A stretch of DNA of 64,000 nucleotides from Hofstenia miamia (GCA_004352715.1 SCFE01000053.1:182923-246922); one strand, 5' to 3'; positions 1-12,458 are shown, counted from the first letter of the stretch. A program made the numbers and translations. Notes: generated from the letters alone by a model not told the origin.

Positions 1-1406
1 AGTTTTAGTGAAAAATGAATTTAGTATCTTGATGAAATAAAGAAGCAGTACACACGTATTAACCATAATTCGTGTGCTTTGGAGGTAATTAGGATGTAAT
101 TCATCTGAGTGGTTGTACAAAGTAATTAATGTAAGAAACATTCATTTCAATTTTATAATCACAGACAATTTATTGCACAGAGAGGCGATCCATAAAATCA
201 ATACTGATCATAGAACTAATTACATACCGCTTTCTTTATATTCCCATAAATCATACATATGGGAAAAAATGTTCAATTATGTGAAAAATTTGGTTTTTAC
301 GAAATTTATTGCAAAGACATTACTTAATACCAAGGTTGAATTTCATTTGATTTTAGTTATATAGACCTGTTATTTCAAATACATGTCTTGAAATTTTGTA
401 TATGGTGTTTAAATTAAGAAGTATCTTTTATTTGTAGTAAGACAATGTTCTTAATACCAAATACTTTCAAACTACCAAAGGATGATTGTGTCAGTATCAA
501 TTGCATTAATAATACATTGTATTTTAAACATCTGATTAATTGCTCAATGATATTCGCATGCATATTACTAAATTAAATAATGTTTTAATATTTTAAATTT
601 GCAATTTTCATAAATACATTAGATTTTTTAAAATTACTTTTGTTTGTTAAACAGTGGTTTTGCTTTGTTTTACGGCAGTGAACGAGTAATTAAGAAAAGT
701 ATGAAAATTAATAAATTCTTGACTTACTTTACAGAAGTTTAGGACTCCAATTTACAACCGAAAAATACAAATTCAACGACCAAACAAGTGTGGCCCATTC
801 CTGCAATTTATGTGCATGGGCCCAGATTTTCTTAAATTTGTATTAATATACATACTTTTTCTTACCTAGATGTTTAATAAAATGAATTATGTCATTAATT
901 AGAATAATTCTACATCAATAAAAAATAAATCCGAATTAGTTATGGAGCTGTGCAATTGATATCAAATGTTTTTCATTTCACTATTAATTCGATTAAATGT
1001 TTCAATTTTTTTATGTAAAAACTTTCTTGTAATGATTTTAGTTATGACGGGTCAGTTCCAGGATTGGGCTATGTTGGATTGAGCCCGGAACTGAAATCAC
1101 TCCATCTACAACTCTGATACGACTAAAACGAAGACTAAAACAATTTTAACTCATTTGATATTTTTCACGTAGGCTAAACTATGTTATTTAACAGTAGCAA
1201 CATATTTTAAGGCTATTTAGGTTATCACACAAAATCATTCACATTCAAATAATGAATAAATCTTTAAAAAGTCCATTTTTGGGAGTAAATTTTTTTGGTA
1301 AAATTTACAAAAGGAGAGATATATGTGCAAAAGTTACAAAGAGTGAGATATATATGAAATTGCAACAAAAAGCTATTAAAAAAGATATTTATGCAAGAGT
1401 GAATAA

Positions 1407-1443
<37 letters not shown>

Positions 1444-2503
1444 CATCTATTACTGGTTCCATAGAAAAATATTATGTGGTAAAATTATGCAATATATTAT
1501 ATATTATGTATTAATTAAAATGAATACTGAATAGCGATATCATAGACATGTATATTGTGGAAGCAGTTCTGTCAAATGCTTTTATGAGTTATTAAATAGG
1601 TAAGTTTGGTGTATGTTAGATGAAATGAATGTTGGATTGACGTATATATTTGATATGTTGTTAAAAATGTATCAAATAATTTGACAAAAATCTGGAAGGT
1701 TTCACAAATAATTTCCATATTTTAGCAAAGTTGGTAAATTTTAGGAAAATTGAGCAAATTGTTGGAAAAATTTGCGAAATATTTTGCAAATCATTGGCAA
1801 ATCTTTGGGTCTATTTAAAAATGAAATGTAAAAATTTGGCACTAATTTGGAATTTTTTAACCTTTTTTTACTAAGATTGCACAAATTAACATCCATTTTA
1901 CTTCATCATGGAGGGCTGCAGTCTCATAGCCCCCCTTAAATGCGCCACGGATTGTCATGCATGATTATTGCTTATTGTAATGAATTTGTGCTCAAAAACA
2001 AAATGCAAAGTTTCCAAGGCAAAAGTTGGGGGTAACATTGAATGTTATTAAAATGGTAGTTAATTTTAAATTATTAAAAAATATCATTCAATTGTGGTTA
2101 AAATTTGAACTGATGAAACCAATGCATTTTTGAAAAAACAGTTGGTAAAGGTATTTGCATTTCCAAAAAATTATTTTACTCAACAACTACCTGAAGTTTA
2201 GATTGAAAATGAAAGGATTTCCTATTACATACACTGGTAGGCTATAAAAGACCATTTTATCTAATTAAGTAAACAAATTTTATTTATTATAATGGTACCT
2301 AGATACATATATAAAACAAGTTACTGAAAGAATTCATAAAAATTATTAGTCTTTAGCTTAGCTGCATTACTGTTCATAAACAAATTATACAAATATTCTT
2401 GAGTGTCTCGTATTCCCGACCCTCACCCTATATTTATGATAGTACAGCCACGTAGGTCTAAGGCTTTGTTTAAAAAATAAATTAATTGATAACCACTTAA
2501 CTA
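1..2503. other. AT-rich intergenic DNA, no gene recognised
   Basis: I see no coding region with recognisable residues here. The open frames present are short and rich in I, Y, K and N, as expected by chance in DNA this AT-rich. A TA microsatellite lies at 1407-1443. A CpG-containing tract near 1900-1960 has no recognisable content. Confidence 0.6.
1407..1443. repeat. (AT)n microsatellite
   Basis: An almost pure run of AT dinucleotides, broken once by a TTT. It creates spurious YIYIYI reading frames on both strands. Confidence 0.9.
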
Positions 2504-2591
2504 ATGGATAAAACTATAAAGATGTTTATTAATGCTGATTTAACAATAATTGTAGCAGAAATTTGCAGAGGAAAGAATTGTTTTCGTAGTA

Positions 2592-3616
2592 TATATATAT
2601 ATATGCAGTATAACTATATATATATATATATNNNNNNNNNNNNNNNNNNNNNNNNNNNNNNNNNNNNNNNNNNNNNNNNNNNNNNNNNNNNNNNNNNNNN
2701 NNNNNNNNNNNNNNNNNNNNNNNNNNNNNNNNNNNNNNNNNNNNNNNNNNNNNNNNNNNNNNNNNNNNNNNNNNNNNNNNNNNNNNNNNNNNNNNNNNNN
2801 NNNNNNNNNNNNNNNNNNNNNNNNNNNNNNNNNNNNNNNNNNNNNNNNNNNNNNNNNNNNNNNNNNNNNNNNNNNNNNNNNNNNNNNNNNNNNNNNNNNN
2901 NNNNNNNNNNNNNNNNNNNNNNNNNNNNNNNNNNNNNNNNNNNNNNNNNNNNNNNNNNNNNNNNNNNNNNNNNNNNNNNNNNNNNNNNNNNNNNNNNNNN
3001 NNNNNNNNNNNNNNNNNNNNNNNNNNNNNNNNNNNNNNNNNNNNNNNNNNNNNNNNNNNNNNNNNNNNNNNNNNNNNNNNNNNNNNNNNNNNNNNNNNNN
3101 NNNNNNNNNNNNNNNNNNNNNNNNNNNNNNNNNNNNNNNNNNNNNNNNNNNNNNNNNNNNNNNNNNNNNNNNNNNNNNNNNNNNNNNNNNNNNNNNNNNN
3201 NNNNNNNNNNNNNNNNNNNNNNNNNNNNNNNNNNNNNNNNNNNNNNNNNNNNNNNNNNNNNNNNNNNNNNNNNNNNNNNNNNNNNNNNNNNNNNNNNNNN
3301 NNNNNNNNNNNNNNNNNNNNNNNNNNNNNNNNNNNNNNNNNNNNNNNNNNNNNNNNNNNNNNNNNNNNNNNNNNNNNNNNNNNNNNNNNNNNNNNNNNNN
3401 NNNNNNNNNNNNNNNNNNNNNNNNNNNNNNNNNNNNNNNNNNNNNNNNNNNNNNNNNNNNNNNNNNNNNNNNNNNNNNNNNNNNNNNNNNNNNNNNNNNN
3501 NNNNNNNNNNNNNNNNNNNNNNNNNNNNNNNNNNNNNNNNNNNNNNNNNNNNNNNNNNNNNNNNNNNNNNNNNNNNNNNNNNNNNNNNNNNNNNNNNNNN
3601 NNTATATATATATATA
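2592..3616. other. Assembly gap (2632-3602, 971 N) bounded by (TA)n
   Basis: TA microsatellite runs into the gap on the left (2592-2631) and out of it on the right (3603-3616). The assembly probably broke in a longer TA array. Reading frames crossing the N run are artefacts. The missing sequence could also have held the reverse transcriptase of the Penelope-like fragment that follows. Confidence 0.9.
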
Positions 3617-3679
3617 ATTTCAGCATTATTTAATGATATCAACAATCTAACGAATGCAACAGATTAAATTTTCGAAATC

Positions 3680-4167
3680 TTAAAAGAAAATGGGAATGGG
3701 TATCCCATTAAACTCATTAAAACATATTTAACCAAGATGAAACAGAAAATGAAAAGAACAACATCTGTCCTGAAAATTTAAAACTTCCGTATTTATGCAA
3801 CCAAGTTACAATTTTCAAATGAACGAATCATAATATTGAACACAAAATTAAAATTTACTGAAATTGTCTCAATCTTAACATCATATGCAACAAAGAACAT
3901 TTTCAACAAAAAGATCTTATCCCTAAGAAATTAGTTTATTCTGTAATTTACAAATACCAATGTGATTATTGCAATAAATCATACATTGGTAAAGCTAAGA
4001 GACATCTGCGATCAAGGATGAAAGAGCACTTAAGAGAACATTTAAATTCTGAGGTATATTTGCATCATCACGAAATCAAGGAAAAAAATTTTAAGATATT
4101 ACTAAGATCAAAAAATCATAAAATTCGAGAAAAATTTTTGGTTAAAAGTAACAAACAAAAAAGATAA
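3680..4167 (+). pseudogene. Penelope-like element 3' fragment, GIY-YIG endonuclease
   Basis: Penelope-like retroelements encode a reverse transcriptase followed by a C-terminal GIY-YIG endonuclease that nicks target DNA. The frame from about 3911 to the TAA at 4165-4167 reads a C-x2-C pair (CDYC), then NKSYIGKA, RHLRSRMKEH and further on KNFKILLRSKNHKIRE. This is the usual zinc-pair, YIG and basic-helix order of the Penelope endonuclease. Upstream, 3680-3910 has the same flavour but carries stops. The reverse transcriptase is not visible and may lie in the preceding gap or be lost. It is a dead, 5'-truncated copy. The family call is by recognition, not by search. Confidence 0.7.
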
Positions 4168-4256
4168 CATCAATAATTCTAGATTTATAGTTCATGCAGT
4201 ATATTTATAATTTCGTTTAGCGTAGTCTATTGTAAAATGTTTAATTACCGCATTTG

Positions 4257-4258
<2 letters not shown>

Positions 4259-4288
<30 letters not shown>
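4259..4288. repeat. (AT)n microsatellite
   Basis: Thirty bases of pure AT repeat, about 90 bp after the Penelope-like reading frame ends. Penelope-like and other target-primed elements often end in or near simple repeats, so it may mark the 3' border of that copy. Confidence 0.85.
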
Positions 4289-4291
<3 letters not shown>

Positions 4292-5499
4292 AAATGTCTT
4301 CACTCATCTCATTTTTGCATGATTTAATGCATTGATCTTACACTTGAAGATGTTCCACTAGACTTGTAGGGATGTTGAATCAAACACTAATTCAAATAAT
4401 CTCTCTAGGGGAACTCAATTTGTTCTCCCGCAACTAATTAAAACTTATTTAGATAGAAATTTGTTACAACATATTTTCATCACAAGAATTCCATTTGTTA
4501 TTCATTTGAGTTTCATCCCTTAATCCTCCAGGAATCTGCTGTTCATGAGTGTAGCTGGGTGAGGAAGAAGTACAAACAGAGCCCATCATGGTTTAACAAG
4601 GTCTGCACAACATCGTTTTCTTAGTTAACCATGGTTTACCATAATTGAGTCTCTTTACTTTAAGTAGATATTTAGCTTTACATTAATTATTTTAACTTTC
4701 GGATTGAGTTTGTATATTTAGCAGTTGTCCTATTTTGTAAGAAATTAAGCTTTTGCTTTGTGTACATAAGAACTAGTTTATTCAATGTTCAGTTTACTTA
4801 ATGCGTTACAAAATTAAAATACATTGCCATTTTTATATGGTTTCTCAACCAAACCCAGAAACACAAGAAGGTTTATCATTTACTGTTTGGAGAAAGAGTG
4901 CTTACTTATTATTCAACGATTTAAAATAAATAAAAATTAATATAACTTTTTTAGGTTCATTTAAATGACAGTGTTCAGCTTAACATTCATTTAGTGAATA
5001 ACTATGTATGGAGTTTAATAACAACAACAATTAAAATGCATTTATTTCATATATTCTATTTTCTTCAAACAGCAATATTTCAGTTGTTGTCAACTGTTGG
5101 CAAATTTGCAACTAGTAGGGATGATTACCACTACATATGCTATAATATAGCTCTGCATAACAATTATTTAGATGTTTTTATAATTTCAGTTTGCAATTTC
5201 ATATAAAAGTATAATGTAAAAACTCCTATACATATCAATTTAGACAATTGTAATAACTATTTTTAATTGAATATAATCCAATCAAAAATTCGCAATTTAA
5301 AGCAGTTGTTTAATGTATCTTATGGTCCTAAAACGAAATTCACTAATCAATTCATTGAGCAAACAGAAGATGAATTACTTTGGCTTGTTCGGAAAATAAA
5401 GATTTAATGCTGCTTGGAGACTGGAAATTGAATTTAACACTAATAAACTGTGCAAATTGACCTACTTTTATAGACATTCAATTTAAAATTGAATACCAT
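4289..5499. other. No gene recognised
   Basis: AT-rich sequence with only short random frames. Around 4500-4640 there is slightly higher GC with no protein match I can recognise. Confidence 0.5.
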
Positions 5500-5730
5500 G
5501 TTTGAATAGCAAATTAATTGATTACATTGTTTTTGATACAATACTGTATGTTATAATACAATACTGGAAATATGTATTCGACCACCTTGTTATTTTGAAT
5601 AAATAATGAACATTCATTGCATAAAGTGTGTCTAAGATTATAACTGAGTGTTACTTTTATTGAGACAGGAAAATCAGTATATCTCATACCATAAAATATG
5701 TAGAAGAACAATTGGCTGTTAATTTTTAAT
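5500..5730. repeat. Second, partial Tc1 terminus
   Basis: The string ggaaatatgtattcgaccacc (5565-5585) closely matches the terminal repeat of the adjacent Tc1 element (ggaaaaatgtattcggccacc, 5752-5772) in the same orientation. This suggests that a terminal fragment of a second related element lies immediately to the left. The rest of the segment has no clear coding signal. Confidence 0.5.
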
Positions 5731-7013
5731 CAAAATTTTAAAACTTGTATTGGAAAAATGTATTCGGCCACCTGAAAAAATTTTAAAAAATGAAAAAATC
5801 CTATAAAAGTAAATTTAAAATAAGATACATAAATTAATAATTTATTCAATATACATGTAAGCACTTAGCAACAAAATCCTAATATTTTGTAGGGGGTCGC
5901 TTTGAGCGAAAACCAGGGTCAAGGGAATCAGGGATTGAAGACAAAAGTCTTTCAATAAAGCTGTTGGGAATTGCATAAAATTCTTCCTTTATTGCACTCC
6001 ACAACTCGTCTTCAGTGTGAAGAGTATGCTGTCCAATTTGATATTTGACCTCTTTCCATATATTTTCGATAATGTTAAAGTCTGGAGATTGGCAAGGCCA
6101 GTCAGCAAGGATAGCAACCCCATTATTGTGGAATAAGTTTTTCATTTCTTCTGAGGTATGACTTGCAGCACCATCCTGCTTATATATTGAATCACTTGTA
6201 AGGAGTGGCAAAAGTTCCTTTTCGAGAATCCGAACATATTGAGAGCTTCAGAGGATACCAGTGATGTGAACAATCTTGCCAAGGCCACACTTCCATATTG
6301 CACCCCATACCATTACAGATTTCCCACCATACTTCATGATGCTCCGGGTAAATTGAGGCAATAATCTGAGCTTCTGTCCAGTTGGTCTCTTTATCAACAT
6401 TCCTTTTTATGAATATAGCTTAAATCTGGACTCATCTGAAAACATAACATTTGACCAATGTTCAGATGAATTGTCTTTCATCAACCTGGCCCAACTCAGG
6501 CGGCGTAATCTTTGTCCTGAGGTTAAGAATGGCTTTCTGGGTGCCACGAAAGTCTCAATTGAGTACTACTTCAGGATGTCTTGCACAGTTCTTGCAGTCA
6601 AGAGGTGACCATTCCTTGTGAAGATTCTCTGAAATCTTCCTGGAATTTCGCTTTGAAAAGGAAACAAGAGCTGATTGGTAGGTTTTGGAAGTCTTCTTTG
6701 GTCTTCCGGACTTTGGCTTGGGGGCAATGATGTTTTCAGAAGTGAAACGTGTGATGATATCCCGACAGTACTTCGAAGTCAATCAACAAGTTGGGCTATA
6801 TTACGTTGACTCATCCCTTCCAAAAGTTTGGAGATAATTTACTCGCAGATGACAAAAGGCATGTAACCAGGCATCATGTATTGCAAAGAAAAACGGTTGT
6901 TAGACATTTTCAATATAAATAGACTGAAAAAAGCTAAACCAATGAAACTATATACAGATTCTCTGATTTGGTCTGAAGTGGCCAAATATATTTTTTCAAG
7001 AAAATTTTAGCTA
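5731..7013 (-). mobile_element. Tc1-like DNA transposon, inactive
   Basis: Inverted terminal sequences flank a transposase pseudogene. The left end reads gtattcggccacctgaaaaaa (5760-5780). The right end, reverse-complemented, reads aaaaaatatatttggccact (about 6976-6995). Including the shared AAAATTTT tract the repeats are about 35-40 bp. Total length near 1.28 kb is usual for Tc1 elements. Boundaries are approximate and I could not fix the TA target duplication with certainty. A partial copy of the same terminus lies just to the left. Confidence 0.8.
5879..6907 (-). pseudogene. Tc1-family DD34E transposase, broken
   Basis: Cut-and-paste transposase. From an ATG at 6907 the frame starts MSNNRFSLQ, passes a helix-turn-helix region (GMSQRNIAQLV) and an SGRPKKTSK-like linker on an open stretch at 6555-6782. 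It then shows the catalytic block FSDESRFKLYS and VWGAIWKCG, and ends in an open stretch at 5879-6211 with YKQDGAASHTS, DWPCQSPDFNIIENIWKEVK. The usual third-motif QDNAPCH is altered to QDGAASH. The full span is 343 codons, the family's normal length, but stops and frame changes (near 6785 and 6560, among others) show it is dead. Neighbours are its own terminal repeats only. Confidence 0.85.
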
Positions 7014-7765
7014 ACCACAAGCATTGTAGCATTTCTCCTTGAGATTTAAATTAAACAGTGATAATTATGTCTCAACAATGATGAATTTCTCTTTCTGCAA
7101 TATCAAATCTAAGTTAAAAATACCTATGACACTCTTGGCGTCCATTTCTTAGAAACTTCTATGACAAATCATGGGTGGCTGAATTCTTTTTTCCATTATG
7201 GTATTTTTCCTCTGAATGCCCTTCTTCTGTCCACTGCACTACATAGTTTTCTAAATGTTATTCACTTCTAAAAATTGGCGCTTTCTTCAGAAAATTTACT
7301 TCCAGTGTGTTCTGCACCAAATTCAATTACAATGTATATATATCTATATGCCCTATTCTTAAAAACACAACACATTGCAACAAATTCCCCTTAAATCTTA
7401 TGTTTATCTAAACATTAGTTGTGAATAAATTTCAAAAAATTTTTTAAAAAATCAGGATTTTTAAAAAAAAATTTTAATTCTTTTTGAGTATGCTAGCCAC
7501 AGCAAATGCCCTAGTATAGAGATTCAAGCATGTTCACTAATAGATGTGGCTATGGCTCATGATTTCCAAATTTCAGTATAGGCCAAAAATAGTAGTGCTT
7601 TTAAGAGAACACTGAATTGTTCAAGTATAATCTTAACTAATAGCAGAAAAATGATAATAAATTAGTGAAATTTGAATACCTATAAAAGTGAATTATGAGG
7701 ATGCACGCCCAAAAGAAATTCATATGTCTTGAAGACACTGTATATATTGAACATTAATATGGTAA
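7014..7765. other. No gene recognised
   Basis: AT-rich DNA between the Tc1 element and the gypsy 3' LTR. I see no frames with recognisable residues. Confidence 0.5.
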
Positions 7766-8873
7766 TGTGGCATCTATATGAAAATCAGCAAATAGTTCTA
7801 CTTCCCTATTGTCTGAGGGTTTTGTCCTGATCCATGGATTTACCAATGCTACATAATAACTAACTCATCCTGCTAACATTACCCTATCCTATTAAAAGTT
7901 AAAAGTAAACAGGAGATTGTGTAAAGGGAAGATTAGCCACATTTACCCGACCTGATACAATAACCTTTAAAAAATAGTCATATAAGACTAGAGCCCTAAT
8001 TAAGATAAAGAATAAAGAAGCCCTAACTCTTGGCTGCAGTGAGTGAAACCTATGTGCTATGTTAAGAACCTAAGCTCAGTGCATTCCTCATCTCATGCAG
8101 TTTTGGTGAAATCAATACTAGTTAATTTTTACTACAAATGAAATGCAGTACAACAAAAACCCTAGCCATACACCTAACCTATGTTAGACAGACTATGCCA
8201 CTCAAGTTGTGTCACATCTGAGGCTCCTCTAACTACATGTTCAAATTTAGAAACACATAAATTAAATAAAACACAAAGTCAAGATAAAAAGTAAAACAAA
8301 TTTACTGAGAATAAATCAAAGAGAACAAAAGTGAAATAATCACACCTATTTATACAAAATAAACTGGTACTAATAAACAAGATCATACCATAAGAATATA
8401 CAGATAAATAATTGACAGGTATGATTCAGCCTTCTGCTAATACTTTTACCATGCTATAATTAGTAGAAATTGAAACTAAAATATATAGCACCATTTGTCA
8501 TTTCATTTAATTAACAATTGGAATAATTTTGAAAGATTACAATTATAATTGAAAATGGTTTGAATGTTTTTATGCCACACCACCCCCCCCCCCCCCCNNN
8601 NNNNNNNNNNNNNNNNNNNNNNNNNNNNNNNNNNNNNNNNNNNNNNNNNNNNNNNNNNNNNNNNNNNNNNNNNNNNNNNNNNNNNNNNNNNNNNGGTATG
8701 ATTCAGTATTCTGCTAATACTTTTACCATTCTATAATTAGCAAAAATTTAAAGTGAAATGTGTAGCACCATTTGTCATTTTGTCCAATTAACAATTGGAA
8801 TAATTTTGAAAGATTACAATTAAAATTCACTAAATAAAAGAAGTGAAAATTGTTTGAATGTTTTTATGCCACA
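7766..8873 (-). repeat. 3' LTR of the gypsy-like element (LTR family 1)
   Basis: On the minus strand it starts TGTGGCATAAAAAC at 8873, directly after a polypurine tract, and ends GATGCCACA at 7766. This gives TG...CA ends and a 6-bp terminal inversion TGTGGC/GCCACA. A TATA box (GTATAAATAG, minus strand, near 8355) is consistent with the U3/R border. A 97-base gap (8598-8694) lies inside, bounded by two diverged copies of the same segment, so the true LTR is probably shorter than 1.1 kb. The 7766 end is inferred from the terminal inversion because the partner LTR is missing. Confidence 0.65.
8418..8873. repeat. Diverged duplication on both sides of a 97-N gap
   Basis: 8418-8584 and 8695-8873 are versions of one LTR segment that begin ggtatgattcag and end tttttatgccacac. 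They differ by scattered substitutions and a roughly 22-bp indel. The left copy ends in a run of about 17 C before the gap. Either two alleles were placed in tandem by the assembler or the element end is truly duplicated. Confidence 0.75.
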
Positions 8874-8883
8874 CCCCCCTCCC
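8874..8883 (-). other. Polypurine tract
   Basis: Minus-strand GGGAGGGGGG immediately precedes the TG of the 3' LTR. In LTR elements this tract primes plus-strand synthesis. The second-family element at 15777-15785 has the same layout. Confidence 0.7.
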
Positions 8884-11800
8884 GCAAAGTGGGCAAAAGA
8901 TTTTAGTCCACCAGCATACCTGTGTCTGGCTCAAATAGACATAGAGCTTCTTTTACTATGGTAATGGCTTGAGGATCATTCCAAGAGAGAATGTCTGAGT
9001 GTTGCAGTGTTCACATTGCATAACATAATGTTTCTAGTTGTGTGCTGACTTTTTTCACAAAGGTATAGAATTTTGGCCTTTCCATGTGGCTAGATATTAT
9101 TAACATGTTTCATAAACTATTGAGTTTCCATTAAATAGATCATAGAATTTGAGAAACAAATGTAATCCTTTAATTGCCATTAGCAGTGTCATCTTTGCAT
9201 CAATGTCAGATGCATGTGCTTCATCTTCTGTGATTACAGAGTAAAATAGAAAAATTTGTAAAAACTTAATAAGTTTGAATGGTTTTTGACTTCATCAAAG
9301 AATATGGAGACATTATTTATGATGATTACCTCAGTCATGAGTTCTGGATCAATAGTGTTTGCTCTCATGGTTATAATTTCAATGCATTTTGATATGTCAT
9401 AGTACTGGGAGTATTTTGAATCAAATTGCACCATATCAGATCTCTGATTCCTGAGAATAATATTAATGTGAAATTGGGTAGTTTATCAATACTTGATTTC
9501 ACATATTCTATTTGGTCTGCTATGGCTTTGCCTTGTAAATATATGTGTTCCAGTGGTACATGTCCATCACATAATAACCATGATGTGTCATCTTCCTTAT
9601 TCAGTTTTGATTTGATTTGTTTTATATCTATCCAACTTGATAGTTTTTCTGAGATCTCCAATATTTTTGCTTCTTACCATGTTTCAAATGCCACTCAGGT
9701 TGAATAATAGCTGTATGGACTAGTGGTGAAGCAATGCAATAATTGTTTTCTGTGGTGACCCATTTTTTTAATGAAATCTGGCTGATTGTAGGGAGTGCTA
9801 ACCAGACAATCCTTATGGTCACAGGATAGTTCATTGGGCACAAACTATGTGCTCCCATAGGGAATCTGATGATAGGTGAGGATGGAGATTGCTAATGTTT
9901 TCCTGTGAAATATGTATTTTAGCTGATGTGCATTCAACATCTATAGCAATTTGAAAATGTGGGTTCAGTAGTGTTGCTAGTTAATTTTTACTCTAGCTTT
10001 TTGTAAAGAGAATTTTCATAATAGATAAGGAATCTGTTTCTTTTATATTTGTAAATTTTCAAAAAATGATTGTAATATCTGGTGGTTGAGCAACTGTGAT
10101 TATGATAAGATAATTGTTGAGATCTGTTTTAATCCTCTCTAATTACCTTGGAATATTATCAACACCAAGTTTTTCCATGTTGTTGTAGTCAATCTGTTTT
10201 TGGTGGCAGGTGTTAATAATAATTGTGTAGATGTGAGCAAAGTTTCTTTGTTTTGTTGATCAGTAGTACTTTGTGCCTGTAGTTCTATGATTTCTATAGG
10301 AATACATTCTTTATCATCCTTCTTATACTAAAATGTAGTTGATATTTCATTAAAAGAACACTCATGATAGTGTTGGTTGTGTTAGTTGAAAAGCATTTTG
10401 TTTTTAATCACCAGTAGACATCTTTCTGAAATATTGTTATAGTTATTAGTTGGGGGAGGTGTCTGCTCCTTTAGATGTAGTGTCAACAAATGGGCAAACA
10501 AATCAGATCTAGTTGAGTATTTAGTTTTACTTGTTGCTCCACACATGAATTTTCATATGTTATCTGAAATAGATGAATATCATGTAGTGTTATAGCTAAT
10601 TTATTACACATCAAAGTTATTTGTAAGGTGCCCAGAGGGTTTTTTCATTAACAATTTGGCTTGTGGTGAGTCTAGTGTTTTCCCAGGTGGAGACATTAAT
10701 AATGAAGTTCCATGTAAAGCCAATTTTTGATTTTACAGAGATAGGAACAACTGCAATCTTTGATATTTGCTTTTTCTGAGTTGTTCCCATTTAGCTTTAG
10801 CAATGGGTACTATTAATGTAGGATTGTCAATTAAGTAAATAGATGTGAGCCATAAAGCAGATTTTGCTGTGCAGTTTGGTGCACATTTTTCTTCAAATAA
10901 AGCAATCCTGAAATTGGTGTAATCATGAATATCTAAAGACTTTTGATTGTTATTAAGTAAGTGTTCAACTGAGTAATGATAGGTTTGCAATAGAGATGAT
11001 TATTGGTATAGCAGCCCAAATATTATCAGTAGGTCTATCTGCTTTAATATTTTTCCATATAGAGTAGATCTCATTGAGTGTATTATCTGATGGAGACTAA
11101 GCAAAAGAAATATGTAAATCAGTAATAGAGTTAGGTGCACATTCATTAGCAATAAGTTTGTGTGAGTAATAAGACATCAACAGCTAGGAATTTATCGAAC
11201 ATGATGTGGTGATAAGGACATATTCTATTTAAAAATAAGTCTATGTGAATTAAAGCTGTGAATTTGTTTAAACCCAAAACACTGAAATTGGGAGGCTTAA
11301 GAATGAAAAAGTTATCCAGACTTAATTCAAATTCACAAATTTCAGAACCACAAAATTCATTATTAGTAAGGTCAGTAAGAATAATAAATAAACAAATTAT
11401 GTTTACCTTAGCTGAACAATAAGCTAAGGAAAGTATTTCAATAAGTTTTGTATCTGAAAGTTCTTCTGCTTTGATAAAATAAATAATTAAAATATTCTCC
11501 AAAGACAAGTTAATTTGAGGTTGTAGAAACAAGTTATCTTTGTAAGTAATAAGTTTATGTAGATTTGTAAGATGATTGAGGTTTTCATCTGTGGAATGAG
11601 GATAGTATATCAGAGTGTTTATGGCAGGGCATTTCTCTGCATCAATTAGGAACAGCATAATAGAAGAAGTAACAGAGTGTTGTGATGTATCCAATTGTTT
11701 ACTAATTTCTGCTGTGGTTTCCAGGGAGATATTGAATTCTATGATGTAATGTGCTTTCTGCATGGCTATAAAGTAAAGGTGAAGTGTTTCTGGGCCATTT

Positions 11801-12458
11801 ACAAAAATGTGAACTTGATGTTCTCTGTAGCATTCTTTAGAGTGTGATGCAGAATGGTAACTAGATAATGATGAAAGGGGAGCATGAGCAATGACGTTTT
11901 TTAGATTCTGGTAAAACCAATGGTTGTAAAATTGATTCTTCCTATATATTTGAAATACAAGTTGTTTTGGTGGGATGTTCAGTGACAAATGTAGACCCCT
12001 CTGTGATTATGCTATCTGAGCTGTGCCACAGATAGGTAATCAAGGTTGAATGACCACTAGAACTAGTGCCCCTCTCCAAGTTGTGCTATTAAGAGGAGGA
12101 GAGGTTTTAATGCATTGACATGAAAATCACTGTAGGATTGTAGTTTCCACACACATTCAACTTGTGCACCAAATCCAAATGTGGACTCCTATTACAGTGT
12201 GTGTTCTACACTCTGTGTCTGTGGTTGGACAACTGCTTTGTTTGTTCACTGTTGCTGCTCATAGTTGTATAGAATGATCTCTTCATTCTCTGGCAAGCTA
12301 AACAAATAGTAAAATTTGGGTTCCCAATTTTCGGAAATGTCAGTGTTAGTAGTGCATACCCTATGGGGAGGCATGGTATGTAGTGGTTTTATGACAACCT
12401 TAGGAAATGTCACTAAACTATCAAATTGTTTCTCAGAGAGATTGTCTACCCCAGACAT
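8884..12458 (-). pseudogene. Gypsy third ORF of unknown function, broken, about 1,190 codons
   Basis: I do not recognise this protein. It lies between integrase and the polypurine tract, where some Metaviridae carry env. It begins MSGVDNLSEKQFDSLV (12458) with no signal peptide. An open block of 280 codons (11146-11988) contains LFLIDAEKCPAINTLIYYP and then YKDNLFLQPQINLSLENI, which match the intact fragment at 36770-37347 residue for residue in many places. Further on, 10478-10550 reads like a degenerate C2H2 finger (one Cys, RSDLFAHLLTLH). The C-terminal part (about 8900-9290) contains AHASDIDAKMTLLM, which matches 15788-16128 and 60590-60927. I see no furin site or clear membrane anchor in the readable parts, so envelope is not supported. 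Many stops and frameshifts. Confidence 0.6.

Noticed and set aside
113-364. 83-codon frame near the window start, and similar short frames at 4994-5206, 30892-31113 and 60043-60249
   Set aside because: Composition is what AT-rich random DNA gives; no motifs or conserved features seen.
2504-3667. Long open frames through this and the other N gaps (22691-24008, 25107-26210, 40663-41719, 42743-43853)
   Set aside because: They are open only because N codons are not stops. Outside the gaps they contain just a few codons, except for the LINE and ORF1 pieces listed separately.
8884-12458. Retroviral-type envelope gene after integrase
   Set aside because: Position fits, but the readable parts show no signal peptide, cleavage site, cysteine pattern or membrane anchor. 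Kept as an unknown third ORF.
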